This document shows positions 9,198 to 18,404 of a stretch of 64,000 nucleotides of DNA, piece by piece. Source of the stretch: Actinopolyspora erythraea (GTDB taxonomy: Bacteria; Actinomycetota; Actinomycetes; Mycobacteriales; Pseudonocardiaceae). Under the pieces are notes generated by a model. The model was given only the letters and a program-made list of their open reading frames with translations, was not told the DNA's origin and made no database searches. The stretch is from contig NZ_CP022752.1 in assembly GCF_002263515.1 (NCBI RefSeq), positions 1,550,001-1,614,000 of the forward strand, read 5' to 3'. Numbering within the stretch: the stretch's first letter is position 1; each line of letters starts with the position of its first letter. A program made the position numbers and the translations under genes.

Positions 9198-9632
9198 ATG
9201 CGCGAACACGCTGTGAAACTACCCAGGTTGTTGCTGACGGGTCTGATCGCCGTGCTGAGCCTGCTCGGTCCGGCCACTGTGGCCTCCGCCGAACCGGTGG
9301 CCCCGACCTCGGCCGTGACCGCGGCCGCCGGGTGCGGGAACACCTCCGGTTTCGAACGGGTGGCGTTGTCGGCCCTTCCCCCGGAAGCCGCCGACACCGT
9401 GGAACTGATCCAACGGGGTGGTCCCTACCCCTACCCCGAGGACGGCGGGGTGTTCCACAACTGGGAGGGGATCCTGCCTGACTGCCCGGACGGCTACTAC
9501 CACGAGTACACGGTCGAGACGCCGGGGATCGACCACCGCGGTGCCCGCCGGTTCGTCGTCGGTGCCGAGGGGGAGTACTTCTACACCGCCGATCACTACG
9601 AGAGCTTCCGGCTGACCGACATCCACGCCTGA
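9198..9632 (+). CDS. Secreted guanyl-specific ribonuclease, RNase Sa family
   Basis: The 144-aa precursor has a signal peptide (LLLTGLIAVLSLLGPATVASA, cleavage after A31). The mature domain aligns with Streptomyces RNase Sa: LSALPPEA, GPYPY, YYHEYTVETPG, GARRF, YTADHY. The catalytic trio of RNase Sa (E54, R69, H85) is kept as E103, R118 and H133. The protein should cleave single-stranded RNA after G outside the cell. Odd: the Sa disulfide cysteines (C7, C96) are absent (A56 and a non-Cys C-terminus), and two other cysteines, C46 and C96, occur instead. No barstar-like inhibitor gene is adjacent. GTG 9213 is an alternative start. Confidence 0.85.
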   Translation: MREHAVKLPRLLLTGLIAVLSLLGPATVASAEPVAPTSAVTAAAGCGNTSGFERVALSALPPEAADTVELIQRGGPYPYPEDGGVFHNWEGILPDCPDGYYHEYTVETPGIDHRGARRFVVGAEGEYFYTADHYESFRLTDIHA

Positions 9633-9656
9633 GCCCCGGAACGATCAGCCTCCGGT

Positions 9657-9703
9657 GGCGCGCGGTGCGGCGTGCGGTGGATCCGGACGCCGCGCCGCGC
9701 GCC
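9657..9703. terminator. 17-bp bidirectional hairpin between convergent genes
   Basis: GGCGCGCGGTGCGGCGT pairs with ACGCCGCGCCGCGCGCC (one G-T pair) around a 13-nt loop. It lies between the RNase stop (9632) and the channel-gene stop (9712), so it can end transcription from both sides. Confidence 0.65.
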
Positions 9704-9711
9704 CCGCGAGG

Positions 9712-10782
9712 TCAGGAGCGGGCCCCGTCGAGCTCGCGGACCGCGCGGACGAGCTGATCCTGCGTTATCCGCTGGTGGCAGATGTAGTACAGCGTGCTGC
9801 CCTCCGGCAGTCGGGTGCTCCAGGCCGGGCTGATCAGCAGCTGTTCGTCAGTGCGCGCCGCGAGCACCGTGGCGTCGTGCCGCTTGCCCAGCGCGAACTG
9901 GCAGTCCCCGTAGGAGACCCGGTCGAGCGAGGCCGGAAGTTGGCACGAGTAGGTGTTGCCGCCGCCGTGCGTCACCAGCTGGCTGTAAACCTGGGTGATG
10001 CCGGGATCCAGCAGCTCCTCGGTGATCATCTGCGGGGTGTGCCACTGCACGCAGCGGATCTTCTCGTCGACGTAGCGCAGGTGTTCGGAACGGCTCATGT
10101 CCCGCAGTGCGATGACCGGTTGCAGCGCCGGGTTGACGTGGTGCACGGTCACGGCCACGGCGAGTGCCTCGTTGTCGTCGCGCGCGTCGACCAGCACCGA
10201 GTGGGCCTGGTCGAGTCGCGCCCTGCGCAGCACGTCGTCCGTCATCAGGTCGCCGCGTACGAAGCCGATACCGCGGTCGGGGATGGGGTGGTGGTCCACA
10301 TCGTCCCAGGAGGCCAGCACGACGGGGTGCCTGCCGTCCGCGAGCAGCTCGTCGACTATGCGTTCGCTGCGTCCCGGGGTGTACCCCAGCATCACGATGT
10401 GGTCGGACACGTGCAGGCTGGCCGAACCGCTCATTCGTCTGCCTCTCGCCGTTTCCAGGGTGGTCGCCAGGTGCGTGAACAGGGTGGTCAACGTCGCGAT
10501 GCCACCGACGATGACGTACACCCCGATGATGTGGCCCCCGGTGGTCTCGGGGTAGAAGTCCCCGTAGCCCACCGTGGAGGTGGTCACCAGAAACCACCAC
10601 CAGTAGTTCTCCGGTGCGATCAACTCGCTGTCGGCGCCCTCGAACAGCGCCATCAGCGGCCAGCTCGTGAAGAACACGAACGCGATCACCAGTGCCGGAG
10701 TGGCCCATGAGCGAAGACTGATCAGTCGTTGCAGCAGGCGGAACAGTACGGTGGGCAACAGGACCTCCCGGCGGATCGTCAC
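9712..10782 (-). CDS. Potassium channel protein with RCK (TrkA-N) domain
   Basis: A 356-aa two-TM potassium channel. TM1 is the stretch SWATPALVIAFVFFTSWPL, the pore has the K+ selectivity filter TTSTVGYGDF, and TM2 is GVYVIVGGIATLTTLFTHL. A cytoplasmic RCK/TrkA-N Rossmann domain follows (HIVMLGYTPGRSERIVDELL, VDARDDNEALAVAV). It resembles ligand-gated channels of the Kch/MthK type, for K+ flux or osmotic balance. GTG 10782 follows a GGAG box; the long upstream open frame is spurious. It converges on the RNase gene. Confidence 0.9.
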   Translation of the reverse strand: MTIRREVLLPTVLFRLLQRLISLRSWATPALVIAFVFFTSWPLMALFEGADSELIAPENYWWWFLVTTSTVGYGDFYPETTGGHIIGVYVIVGGIATLTTLFTHLATTLETARGRRMSGSASLHVSDHIVMLGYTPGRSERIVDELLADGRHPVVLASWDDVDHHPIPDRGIGFVRGDLMTDDVLRRARLDQAHSVLVDARDDNEALAVAVTVHHVNPALQPVIALRDMSRSEHLRYVDEKIRCVQWHTPQMITEELLDPGITQVYSQLVTHGGGNTYSCQLPASLDRVSYGDCQFALGKRHDATVLAARTDEQLLISPAWSTRLPEGSTLYYICHQRITQDQLVRAVRELDGARS

Positions 10783-11037
10783 CGCTGTCTCCGTTCCAGT
10801 CTCGGGCACGGTCCGGCGAGACTCCCCACCGGTGGTGCCCGTTGTTGGACACGCGGCACCGGATATCCCGCACCCGGTACGCCTCGCCGGGCAGACTGGG
10901 ACGGCCAGCGGCCGCGTCGTGGGAAGGGGCGATGACCACCGATCGTGGGGTGATCGACACCCCCTTCCGGCTGTTCTGAGAAGCTGAACGGGCCTGACAA
11001 GTATCCTTCGGGTGAGTGCGACTGCAGGGAGACCGAC

Positions 11038-11781
11038 GTGTACCGGGTGTTCGAGGCGCTCGACGAGCTCGTCACGATCGTCGAGGAAGCGCGAAGTGTT
11101 CCGATGACCTCCGGGTGCGTCGTGCCGCGTGGCGACGTGCTGGAGCTGCTCGACGAGGTGCGCGATTCGTACCCGTCGGAGCTCGACGATGCGCAGGACG
11201 TGCTCGACCACCGGGACGAGCTGGTGAACAAGGCCAAGAGCGAGGCCGACGACAGTCTCAACTCCGCCAGGTCCGAGGCCGAGAAGACTTCCTCCGAGGC
11301 CAGGGCGGAGGCGGAGAAGATGCTCGCCGACGCCAGGGAGCGAGCCGACGAGATCATCGCGCAGGCGAGGGCGGAGGCCGAGCAGACCATCAACAACGCA
11401 CGCCGGGAGTACGAGGACCACATCGCTCGCGCGCAGTCGGAGTCCGACCGGATGGTGCAGGCCGGGCGCGCCGCTTACGACCAGTCCGTGCACGAGGGGC
11501 GTGCGGAACAGGCCCGGTTGGTCTCCGAGACCGAGGTGGTGCAGCAGTCGCAGCAGGAGGCCAAACGCGTGGTCGATGAGGCCCACGAGGAGGCCGAACG
11601 ACTGCGCAGCGACTGCGACGCCTACGTGGACTCCCGCCTGGCCGACTTCGAGGAACTGCTCGGGCGCACGCTCCGCACGGTGGGCAAGGGCAGGCAGCAG
11701 CTCCGACGTCCGATAAGCGCGCCGTTCGACTACGAGGAGTGGCAGACCTCGGAGCACGGAACCGCGGTCAGCGAGCACTGA
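11038..11781 (+). CDS. sepIVA: SepIVA-like DivIVA-family coiled-coil septation protein
   Basis: The 247-aa protein has a DivIVA-like N-terminus (YRVFEALDELVTIVEEARSV). A long Ala/Glu/Arg-rich coiled coil covers residues 60-200 and the tail is short and polar. In mycobacteria the orthologue (Rv2927c) is essential and helps direct septation and envelope growth. Position agrees: next come DUF177, rpmF, rnc, mutM and smc, the order known there. GTG 11038 follows GGGAG. TATCCT at 11002-11007 is a possible -10. The symbol is transferred from mycobacteria by order and similarity. Confidence 0.82.
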   Translation: MYRVFEALDELVTIVEEARSVPMTSGCVVPRGDVLELLDEVRDSYPSELDDAQDVLDHRDELVNKAKSEADDSLNSARSEAEKTSSEARAEAEKMLADARERADEIIAQARAEAEQTINNARREYEDHIARAQSESDRMVQAGRAAYDQSVHEGRAEQARLVSETEVVQQSQQEAKRVVDEAHEEAERLRSDCDAYVDSRLADFEELLGRTLRTVGKGRQQLRRPISAPFDYEEWQTSEHGTAVSEH

Positions 11782-11970
11782 GCGGCCCCCGGGAACCGCC
11801 CCGCCGGTGGAGCGCCCGCCGCGGCCACCGCTGAGTGGCACCGAGGCGTCCGGCGCGTGCGGTTTCGGGAAGGGGGTTCGGGTGGCGTACCCTGGTAGGG
11901 TGGCTCGCTCGGCTCCCGACCCGCCGGTGCGCGTCGCGACGGTGAGCCGTCGTGGCTCGGGTGGGGGAGG

Positions 11971-11990
11971 ACGGTTCGGTGAACCGTTTT
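11971..11990 (+). terminator. Short intrinsic terminator between sepIVA and DUF177 gene
   Basis: ACGGTTC-GGT-GAACCGT forms a perfect 7-bp stem followed by TTTT, one of few hairpins here with a T tract. It lies 190 bp after sepIVA and 77 bp before the next gene, so it might also attenuate the rpmF-rnc operon. TACCCT at 11888-11893 is a -10 candidate upstream of it. Confidence 0.45.
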
Positions 11991-12066
11991 CGGCCGCCGT
12001 ACGGCCGAACCGGTTTCGGACCGAGCGGGTCAAGCAATCGCCGAGAACTCCTAGCCGAAACCACAG

Positions 12067-12642
12067 ATGTCTCAGAATCACGAAGTCGCGCGACCCGCGC
12101 CGGACGGCCCCTGGGTGATAGACACCCGCGAGTTCGGGCACAGCCCGGGGGCGAGTCGCAGCTACACCCTCAGACCTCCGGCTCCCGCCGGTTTCGGCAT
12201 CGACATGGTTCGGGTGCCCACAGGGGAGCCGATCGACCTCGACCTGCTGCTGGAGGCAGTGGTCGAAGGCGTGTTGGTATCCGGTACCGTCAGGGCGAAA
12301 GCCAGCGGCGAGTGCGCGCGGTGTCTCGACCCGATTTCCGAGGAGGTCGACGTCGAGCTGCGGGAGCTGTTCGCCTATCAGGACAGCGCCACCGACACCA
12401 GTACCGACGAGGACGAGGTCAGCCGGATGTCCGGGGACCTGATCGACCTCGAGCCGGTGGTGCGGGACACGGTGCTGCCGTCGATGTCAACCGCCCCGCT
12501 GTGCTCGCCGGACTGTCCGGGACTTTGTTCCGGATGTGGTGCCAAGTGGGCCGAGCTCGGTCCGGAACACCATCATGAGACGATTGATCCTCGCTGGGCC
12601 GCGTTGCGTGAGCGGTTCGGCGGGACCGAAGAGGAGAAGTAG
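12067..12642 (+). CDS. DUF177 (YceD) family protein
   Basis: The 191-aa protein has the YceD/DUF177 core: [20 protein letters not shown], then [22 protein letters not shown], and a Cys cluster [14 protein letters not shown] that could bind metal. The family is almost always upstream of rpmF, as here (2-bp gap), and is linked to 23S rRNA/ribosome assembly. Its biochemical role is not settled. ATG 12067 is the only start consistent with family length. Confidence 0.88.
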   Translation: MSQNHEVARPAPDGPWVIDTREFGHSPGASRSYTLRPPAPAGFGIDMVRVPTGEPIDLDLLLEAVVEGVLVSGTVRAKASGECARCLDPISEEVDVELRELFAYQDSATDTSTDEDEVSRMSGDLIDLEPVVRDTVLPSMSTAPLCSPDCPGLCSGCGAKWAELGPEHHHETIDPRWAALRERFGGTEEEK

Positions 12643-12644
12643 CC

Positions 12645-12827
12645 GTGGCTGTCCCCAAGCACAAGGTTTCCCGGTCGAACACCCGTAAGCGTCGTTCGCA
12701 GTGGAAGGCCTCCGCGCCGACTCTGCGGGCGTGCCCCAACCGGGCTTGCCGTGAGATGAAGCCCCCGCACATCGCCTGCCCGTCCTGCGGTCAGTACAAG
12801 GGCCGCCAGGTCAGCAGCCCCGCCTGA
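12645..12827 (+). CDS. rpmF: 50S ribosomal protein L32
   Basis: The 60-aa protein begins [19 protein letters not shown], the classical L32 N-terminus. It keeps a four-Cys zinc-binding form (C30, C35, C45, C48), so it is not the zinc-independent paralogue. The GTG start lies 2 bp after the DUF177 stop, implying co-translation. rnc begins 14 bp downstream. Confidence 0.97.
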   Translation: MAVPKHKVSRSNTRKRRSQWKASAPTLRACPNRACREMKPPHIACPSCGQYKGRQVSSPA

Positions 12828-12841
12828 TAGGCGTTTCGATC

Positions 12842-13597
12842 GTGGGGGGAAAGCAACAGTCCCGGGGCCGTGAGACGGACCGGTCGGCGTTGGTCGAGGC
12901 ACTCGGCGTCGATTTCGACGCCGAGATGCTGACTCTTGCCCTGACGCACCGCTCCTACGCCTACGAGAACGGTGGCCTGGAACCCAACGAGCGGTTGGAG
13001 TTCCTGGGTGACGCCGTACTCGGACTGGTGATAACCGATCACCTGTACCGCAAGCACCCGGACCTGCCCGAGGGGCAGCTGGCGAAGCTGCGGGCGAGCG
13101 TGGTCAACATGCACGCGCTCGCCGGTGTGGCCCGTGAACTGGGTGATGGCGGCCTGGGGCAGTACTTGCTGCTCGGGCGCGGTGAGGAACTCACCGGTGG
13201 CAGGGACAAGGCCAGCATCCTGGCCGACTCGTTGGAGGCCGTGCTCGGGGCCGTCTACCTGCAGCACGGGCTGGAGACCTCTCGCTCGGTGATCCACCGC
13301 CTGTTCGACTCGTTGCTGGCCGAGGCCCCGATGCTGGGGGCGGGGCTGGACTGGAAGACCAGTCTGCAGGAGCTGACCGCCTCCGCCGGTCTCGGAGTCC
13401 CGGACTACCGGATCGACGAGCAGGGACCGGACCACCGCAAGGAGTTCAGCGCCTACGCCGTCGTCAACGGTGAGGTCCGGGGGCAGGGCGACGGCCGGAC
13501 GAAGAAGGACGCCGAGCAGAAGGCGGCCCAGACCGCCTGGCGCGCCCTGTCCGACCAGCTCAACGCCGAACCCGGTGATCCCCAGGAGTCCTCCTGA
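12842..13597 (+). CDS. rnc: Ribonuclease III
   Basis: Double-strand-specific endonuclease that processes rRNA precursors and regulates mRNAs. At 251 aa it has the RNase III signature [12 protein letters not shown] (residues 49-60) and the second acidic cluster [14 protein letters not shown]-terminal dsRNA-binding domain runs from about residue 165 to 240 ([12 protein letters not shown] to [13 protein letters not shown]). GTG 12842 is 14 bp after rpmF. mutM follows, as in most actinobacteria. Confidence 0.96.
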   Translation: MGGKQQSRGRETDRSALVEALGVDFDAEMLTLALTHRSYAYENGGLEPNERLEFLGDAVLGLVITDHLYRKHPDLPEGQLAKLRASVVNMHALAGVARELGDGGLGQYLLLGRGEELTGGRDKASILADSLEAVLGAVYLQHGLETSRSVIHRLFDSLLAEAPMLGAGLDWKTSLQELTASAGLGVPDYRIDEQGPDHRKEFSAYAVVNGEVRGQGDGRTKKDAEQKAAQTAWRALSDQLNAEPGDPQESS

Positions 13598-13672
13598 GCT
13601 GGTGAGAGGGTTCTCGTGGGCGGGAACCGCCCCGGTGCGCGGGCGCGGTGAACCGTGTTCGAAGATGGCCAC

Positions 13673-14563
13673 GTGCCAGAACTCCCCGAAGTCGAAGTCG
13701 TCCGCAGTGGTGTGGCCGAGCACGTCGCCGGTCGCAGACTGGCCGGTGTCGAGGTGCTGCACCCCCGTGCCGTTCGCGGGCATCCGCCGGGGCCGGAGGA
13801 TTTCGCCTCGGTGCTGGCCGGTCGTGTCGTCGAGGACGTCAGCAGGCGTGGCAAGTACCTCTGGTTGTCACTAGGGGAGGTGGGCGGCGGCGCGCCGCGC
13901 GCGGGGCAGGCCGTGCTCGCCCACCTCGGGATGAGCGGTCAGCTGCTGGTGCAGCCGAGCGGAGCCGTCGACGAGAAGCACCTGCGCGTGAGGTTTCGGT
14001 TCGCCGACGACGGCCCCGAACTGCGTTTCGTCGATCAGCGGACTTTCGGCGGGCTGAGCCTGGCCGAGCTGGTGCCCTCCACCGACCTCGCCGTGCCCGA
14101 CTCCATCGGGCACATCGCGGCCGATCCCCTGGAACCCGCCTTCGACCGCGAGGCGGTGGTGCGGCTCGTCCGTTCCCGCCGAACCGGCATCAAGCGAGCG
14201 CTGCTGGACCAGAACCTGATCTCCGGCATCGGCAACATCTACGCCGACGAGGCGCTCTGGCGCGCTCGCCTGCACTGGGCACACCCCACTGCCGAACTCG
14301 ACGACGAGCGGGTGCACGCGCTGTTGGACTCGGTCGTGGAGGTCCTCGGTGAGGCACTCGTCGCCGGGGGCACCTCGTTCGACTCGCTGTACGTCAACGT
14401 CAACGGTCGCTCGGGCTACTTCAGTCGCTCCCTGTCGGTCTACGGCCGGGCGGGCTCGCCGTGCCCCCGCTGCGGGACCGCGATCCGGCGGGACGCCTTC
14501 ACCAACCGCTCCTCCTACAGCTGCCCGAGCTGTCAGCCGGTTCCGCCCGAACCACACTGGTGA
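13673..14563 (+). CDS. mutM: Formamidopyrimidine-DNA glycosylase (Fpg)
   Basis: Bifunctional glycosylase/AP lyase removing 8-oxoguanine and formamidopyrimidines. The start is set by chemistry: the N-terminal proline after Met is the catalytic nucleophile, and GTG 13673 gives [11 protein letters not shown]. An in-frame ATG 18 bases upstream would bury it. The 296-aa protein keeps LRVRFRF, the helix-two-turn-helix [12 protein letters not shown] and a C-terminal zinc finger (CPRCG ... CPSC). It converges on the asparagine synthetase gene. Confidence 0.95.
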   Translation: MPELPEVEVVRSGVAEHVAGRRLAGVEVLHPRAVRGHPPGPEDFASVLAGRVVEDVSRRGKYLWLSLGEVGGGAPRAGQAVLAHLGMSGQLLVQPSGAVDEKHLRVRFRFADDGPELRFVDQRTFGGLSLAELVPSTDLAVPDSIGHIAADPLEPAFDREAVVRLVRSRRTGIKRALLDQNLISGIGNIYADEALWRARLHWAHPTAELDDERVHALLDSVVEVLGEALVAGGTSFDSLYVNVNGRSGYFSRSLSVYGRAGSPCPRCGTAIRRDAFTNRSSYSCPSCQPVPPEPHW

Positions 14564-14623
14564 TCCCGTGGTGAGCAGTGCGGCACCGTTCGAGCTCCGG
14601 GCCGACGCGGGGAGTGCGGGTGA

Positions 14624-16459
14624 TCAGACCTTGATCTCCGGGTTGTGCTGTTCCAGCCAGATCGACACGTCCAGGAAGCGCTCCAACGCGTTGCGCGTGT
14701 CGGCGTCCACCTGTTCGGCGGGGGTCGTCACGGCCTCCCGGATCCACCGCTCGTTCAGCAGCGACAGCGCCGGGTCCTCGGTCCGCAGCAGTTCCCCCGC
14801 CTGCCGCTGCAGCTCGGCGGCGTAGTCCGGGTCCTGGGTCGAGGGGTAGGGGCTCTTGACCCTGTCGACCACCGAACGCGGCAGGATGTCGGCCGTGGCG
14901 CCGCGCAGCAGGCTCTTCTCCCTGCCGTCGTAGGTCTTCAGCGCCCACGGCGCGTTGAAGACGTACTCGACCAGCCGGTGGTCGCAGAACGGCACCCTGA
15001 CCTCGAGGCCGACCGCCATGCTCATGCGGTCCTTGCGGTCCAGCAGGATCCGCACGAAACGGGTCAGGTGCAGGTAGCTGATCTCCCGCATCCTTCGCTC
15101 GAAGGCACTCTCGCCCTCCAACGTCGGCAGTTCGTTCACCGCGCGGCGGTACTCCTCAGCCACGTAGTCGGTCAGGTCGAGCTGTTCGGCCAGCGAGGGG
15201 TTCAGTATCTCCCGCCCGGGGGAGTGGAGACCGCCGAAGGCGGCCAGCCACGGGAAGGTCTCCGCCTCCCTGACTTGGGGGTCGAAGAACCACTTGTAGC
15301 CGCCGAAGATCTCGTCGGCGGATTCACCGGACAACGCGACGGTCGAGTGCTCCCGGATGGACTTGAACAGCAGGTACAGCGAGTTGTCCAGATCGCCCAG
15401 CCCCATCGGTACGTCCCGGGCCGCCACGGCCGCGCGCCGCACCTCGGGATCGGCGAGCGTCTGCGGGTCCAGCACGATGTCGCGGTGCCGCGAGCGGACG
15501 TGCTCGGCCACGTCGTGCACGTAGGGACCGTCCGGGGTCTCGCGTAGCGAGTCGGAGACGAAGTTCTCCGTCTGGCCGAGGAAGTCCACGGCGAAACTGC
15601 GGACGTCCTGGCCGCTCGGTGCCAACCGCCGCGCGGCGAGCGCGGTGATCGCGCTGGAGTCGAGCCCACCCGAGAGCAGGACGCAGCGCGCCACGTCCGA
15701 GACGAGCTGGCGGTCCACGACGTCTTCCAGCAGTTCGCGCACCTTCGCCACGGTGGCCTCGGTGCCGTCGGTGTGTTCGGCGGCCTCCAGCCTCCAGTAG
15801 GTGCGCCGGTGCGGTCCGTCGCGGTCCACGGTGACCACGGTGCCGGGCTCCACCTCGTGCATTCCGGACCAGACGGCGTTGCCGGGTTGCTTGGTCAGGG
15901 CGAACAGCTCCCGCAGGCCGTCGGCACCGACCCTGCGCTCGACCAGCGGGTTGGCCAGGATCGCCTTGGGTTCGGAGCCGAACAGCACGCCGTTCTCGGT
16001 CGGGTAGTAGTAGAGCGGCTTGATGCCCATCCGGTCCCGTACCAGGGTCAGCTTGTCCGCGCGGCCGTCCCAGACGGCGAAGGCGTACATTCCGTTGAGC
16101 CGTTCGGCGACACCTTCTCCCCATTCGAGGTAACCGCGCAGTACCACCTCGGTGTCACTGTCGGTTTCGAAGTGGTGGCCCCGGCTGCGCAGTTCGCCGC
16201 GCAGTTCGGTGAAGTTGTAGGTCTCGCCGCTGTAGACCAGGCAGAGCTCCCCGTCCGGGGTTCGCGTGTTCATCGGCTGCGCGCCGCCGGGGAGGTCGAT
16301 GATCGCCAGGCGCCGGTGCCCGAGAGCCGCGTGCCGCAGGACGCTCGTCCCCGAGGCGTCGGGGCCGCGGCACGCCATGGTCCGGCACATGGCGTCGAGG
16401 GTGTCCCGCTGCTGTTCGAGGTCGTTCCGGAAATCGATCCAGCCGCAAATACCACACAT
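14624..16459 (-). CDS. asnB: Asparagine synthase (glutamine-hydrolysing)
   Basis: Makes asparagine from aspartate, ATP and glutamine. The N-terminal class-II glutaminase domain uses Cys2 (MCGICGW) and has RGPD and the Glu-Thr-Tyr-Asn-Phe loop. The C-terminal synthetase domain has the PP-loop SGGLDSS at about residues 263-269. At 611 aa it is near the usual AsnB length. AGGAG precedes ATG 16459 by about 6 nt. It is not part of the conserved mutM-smc neighbourhood, runs against its neighbours, and is preceded by AT-rich DNA, so it is probably an insertion. A specialised amidotransferase role cannot be excluded. Confidence 0.9.
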   Translation of the reverse strand: MCGICGWIDFRNDLEQQRDTLDAMCRTMACRGPDASGTSVLRHAALGHRRLAIIDLPGGAQPMNTRTPDGELCLVYSGETYNFTELRGELRSRGHHFETDSDTEVVLRGYLEWGEGVAERLNGMYAFAVWDGRADKLTLVRDRMGIKPLYYYPTENGVLFGSEPKAILANPLVERRVGADGLRELFALTKQPGNAVWSGMHEVEPGTVVTVDRDGPHRRTYWRLEAAEHTDGTEATVAKVRELLEDVVDRQLVSDVARCVLLSGGLDSSAITALAARRLAPSGQDVRSFAVDFLGQTENFVSDSLRETPDGPYVHDVAEHVRSRHRDIVLDPQTLADPEVRRAAVAARDVPMGLGDLDNSLYLLFKSIREHSTVALSGESADEIFGGYKWFFDPQVREAETFPWLAAFGGLHSPGREILNPSLAEQLDLTDYVAEEYRRAVNELPTLEGESAFERRMREISYLHLTRFVRILLDRKDRMSMAVGLEVRVPFCDHRLVEYVFNAPWALKTYDGREKSLLRGATADILPRSVVDRVKSPYPSTQDPDYAAELQRQAGELLRTEDPALSLLNERWIREAVTTPAEQVDADTRNALERFLDVSIWLEQHNPEIKV

Positions 16460-16678
16460 CGTGCGCTCCTGGTCGCGGAAAACATTTCCTTAGCCAAATT
16501 AACTATTTTGTTGCATCGCGGAAACTGTTCCGCCGGTGATGTCGATCACCGAAAAAAGGGGTCATACCTGCGAAAACGGCTCAAAAGGCGCATTTTTCGG
16601 GATGCGTGCCGACCATGTTCCGGTCCTGTCGTGTGCTGTGGACTGAAGCGATCCGCCGGAGCCGGGTAGCCTGATCAC
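16460..16678. promoter_or_regulatory. AT-rich divergent regulatory region between asnB and the kinase gene
   Basis: This stretch is far more AT-rich than its surroundings near 16485-16515. It contains two adjacent hairpins: GCGGAA/TTCCGC at 16518-16533 and GGTGAT/ATCACC with a GTCG loop at 16535-16550, followed by a run of A. The asnB promoter should lie on the minus strand within it. For the kinase gene, TAGCCT at 16667-16672 with CTGAAG near 16643 is a plausible plus-strand promoter. Confidence 0.4.
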
Positions 16679-16738
16679 GTGCGAAGGGACCGGGTGGTCG
16701 GTCCCGCTGGGTCGATGTCGCCCGGGAGGGAGAGGGAC

Positions 16739-17404
16739 GTGTCGGGACAGCCACGACGATCGCCGGTCGTCCACCGCGACGGAATGGAAGGGCTGCTCGA
16801 ACGCGCTCGCGAGCTCCTCCGGGACGGGCGTCGTCGCGTTCTCGGGATAACCGGACCACCCGCCGCGGGGAAGGGAAGGCTCGCGGACAGGTTGCTTCGC
16901 CGACTGGAGGGGAACGCGGTGCTCGTCCCGATGGACGGCTTCCACCTCGCCGGGGCCGAACTGCGCAGGCTCGGCAGGCAGGACCGCAAGGGAGCGCCGG
17001 ACACCTTCGACGCGGCGGGTTACCTCGCGCTGCTGCGCAGGCTGCGGGAGCAGGGCGAGGGCGACGAGGTGGTCTACGCCCCGGAGTTCCATCGCTCGGT
17101 CGAGGAGTCCTACGCCGGTTCGATCGCCGTTCCACCCGAGGTGCCGCTGGTGATCACCGAGGGCAACTACCTGCTCCTCGACCAGGGCGCCTGGAGCGGA
17201 GTGCGTGAACTGCTGGACGAGTGCTGGTACCTGGCGCCGGACGACGACAAGCGGGTCGAGCGGCTGATCACGCGCCACGTGCGGCACGGCCTGTCCAGGG
17301 AGCGCGCCCGCGAGTGGGTGCTGCGCAGCGACGAGCGCAACGCTCGACTCATCGCCGGGACCCGCGACAGGGCCGATCTGGTGGTCCGGGGAGACATCGG
17401 CTAG
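16739..17404 (+). CDS. P-loop nucleoside/sugar kinase family protein (uridine kinase/YfdG-type fold)
   Basis: The 221-aa P-loop kinase resembles actinobacterial 'nucleoside/nucleotide kinase family' and fructose-kinase-like proteins related to uridine and pantothenate kinases. Walker A is GITGPPAAGKGRLAD (G39 on), the DGFH motif is VPMDGFHLAG, EFHRSVEE follows, and the lid helix region is EGNYLLLD. The substrate is unknown. GTG 16739 has GGAGGG 8 nt upstream. An in-frame GTG at 16679 lies 6 nt after TAGCCT and would be a leaderless start (241 aa); the transcript probably begins near there either way. Confidence 0.75.
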   Translation: MSGQPRRSPVVHRDGMEGLLERARELLRDGRRRVLGITGPPAAGKGRLADRLLRRLEGNAVLVPMDGFHLAGAELRRLGRQDRKGAPDTFDAAGYLALLRRLREQGEGDEVVYAPEFHRSVEESYAGSIAVPPEVPLVITEGNYLLLDQGAWSGVRELLDECWYLAPDDDKRVERLITRHVRHGLSRERAREWVLRSDERNARLIAGTRDRADLVVRGDIG

Positions 17405-17429
17405 CCGCGACCGGCCGGACCGACCCGGT

Positions 17430-18146
17430 TCACGCGGTGGTGGACGTCGAGGGGCGCTGCCCGGAGGGCGAGGTGGACGAGGTGGTCGAGGTCTTCCGTG
17501 CGGAACTGGCCGTTATCTCGGTCTCGTCGTCCGTCGTGCTGCCAGAAGCGTTGGTCTCGGTGTCGCTATCTGGTGTGTTTTCCGAGCTCGTCTCGGGCTC
17601 GTTCGGAGGTGGCTCCTCGCCGCTCGATTCATCGGGATCAGTGGTCGGCTCCGGCGACGTGGTGCTTGGCTGCCCCGGAGTGGTGTTCTCGGTCGAGGAG
17701 CTCTGGGACTCCTTGTCACTCGGATCCCGTTCGTCGTCCCCGCTCGGCGCGCTGTCGCCCGTGGGACCGCTCGTCCCAGTGCTCGATCCCTCGTGGGAAG
17801 TTCCGGCCGAGGAGTCGGGCGTGTCCGCCGCAGTCGATTCGGGGTAGAGATTCTCCAACTCACCGCCCTCGGCCTCGCCGGCCGGGGCGCCGGGGTCCCG
17901 TGTTTCGGGGGAACTGGAGCCCGGTTTCCGCGAACTCGTCGTGCCGTGCTCCGAACTCGTGCTCCCGTAGCTCGCGGTCTCGGCGGCCTCGCCCGCCGAG
18001 CCGGGCAGCGAGGCCTCCTCCTGTTCCACGTTTCCCATCGCGATCGCCGCCATCGTGGAGAAGACCGTCGCGGCCATCACTCCCGAGCCCGCGAGTGCCA
18101 CCAGGCGCTTCGACAGGGCTTTCCGGTCCTCGTGGAGTGGATCCAT
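17430..18146 (-). CDS. Membrane-anchored Ser/Thr/Asp/Glu/Pro-rich hypothetical protein
   Basis: Not a recognised family. The 238-aa protein starts with a short basic segment (DPLHEDRKALSKR) and one hydrophobic helix (LVALAGSGVMAATVFSTMAAIAM). About 190 residues of low-complexity Ser, Thr, Glu, Asp, Pro and Gly follow, with almost no hydrophobic residues and no folded-domain look. This suggests an extracytoplasmic, disordered and acidic tail, possibly O-glycosylated. ATG 18146 is chosen because the helix follows at a normal distance; ATG 18257 is an alternative. It ends 25 bp from the convergent kinase gene. Confidence 0.55.
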   Translation of the reverse strand: MDPLHEDRKALSKRLVALAGSGVMAATVFSTMAAIAMGNVEQEEASLPGSAGEAAETASYGSTSSEHGTTSSRKPGSSSPETRDPGAPAGEAEGGELENLYPESTAADTPDSSAGTSHEGSSTGTSGPTGDSAPSGDDERDPSDKESQSSSTENTTPGQPSTTSPEPTTDPDESSGEEPPPNEPETSSENTPDSDTETNASGSTTDDETEITASSARKTSTTSSTSPSGQRPSTSTTA

Positions 18147-18404
18147 GGGTTGCTCACTCGTCCTCGAAATCCGCAGGTGTGGTCCAGGTGGGGCAGGCGC
18201 CACGGTCTCTTCGGTGGTGGATGCGCGGACCCTCGCGGTGGTCGGTTTCGTCCGCATTACGGTAGCTATCCGGTGCCCCGGATCCGGGGCGGGGGTGAAC
18301 CACTGTTCGGGGGAGTCGTGGTTCCCGCGCCGGAACCAGCGGAAGGCATCATCGGTACCACGTCGCGCAGTGAGTACGAACACGGCAGGAGGGGCGAGTC
18401 GGAG

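Noticed and set aside
9198..10782. RNase plus neighbour as a toxin-immunity pair
   Set aside because: The neighbour is a potassium channel facing the other way with a bidirectional terminator between; no barstar-like protein is present.
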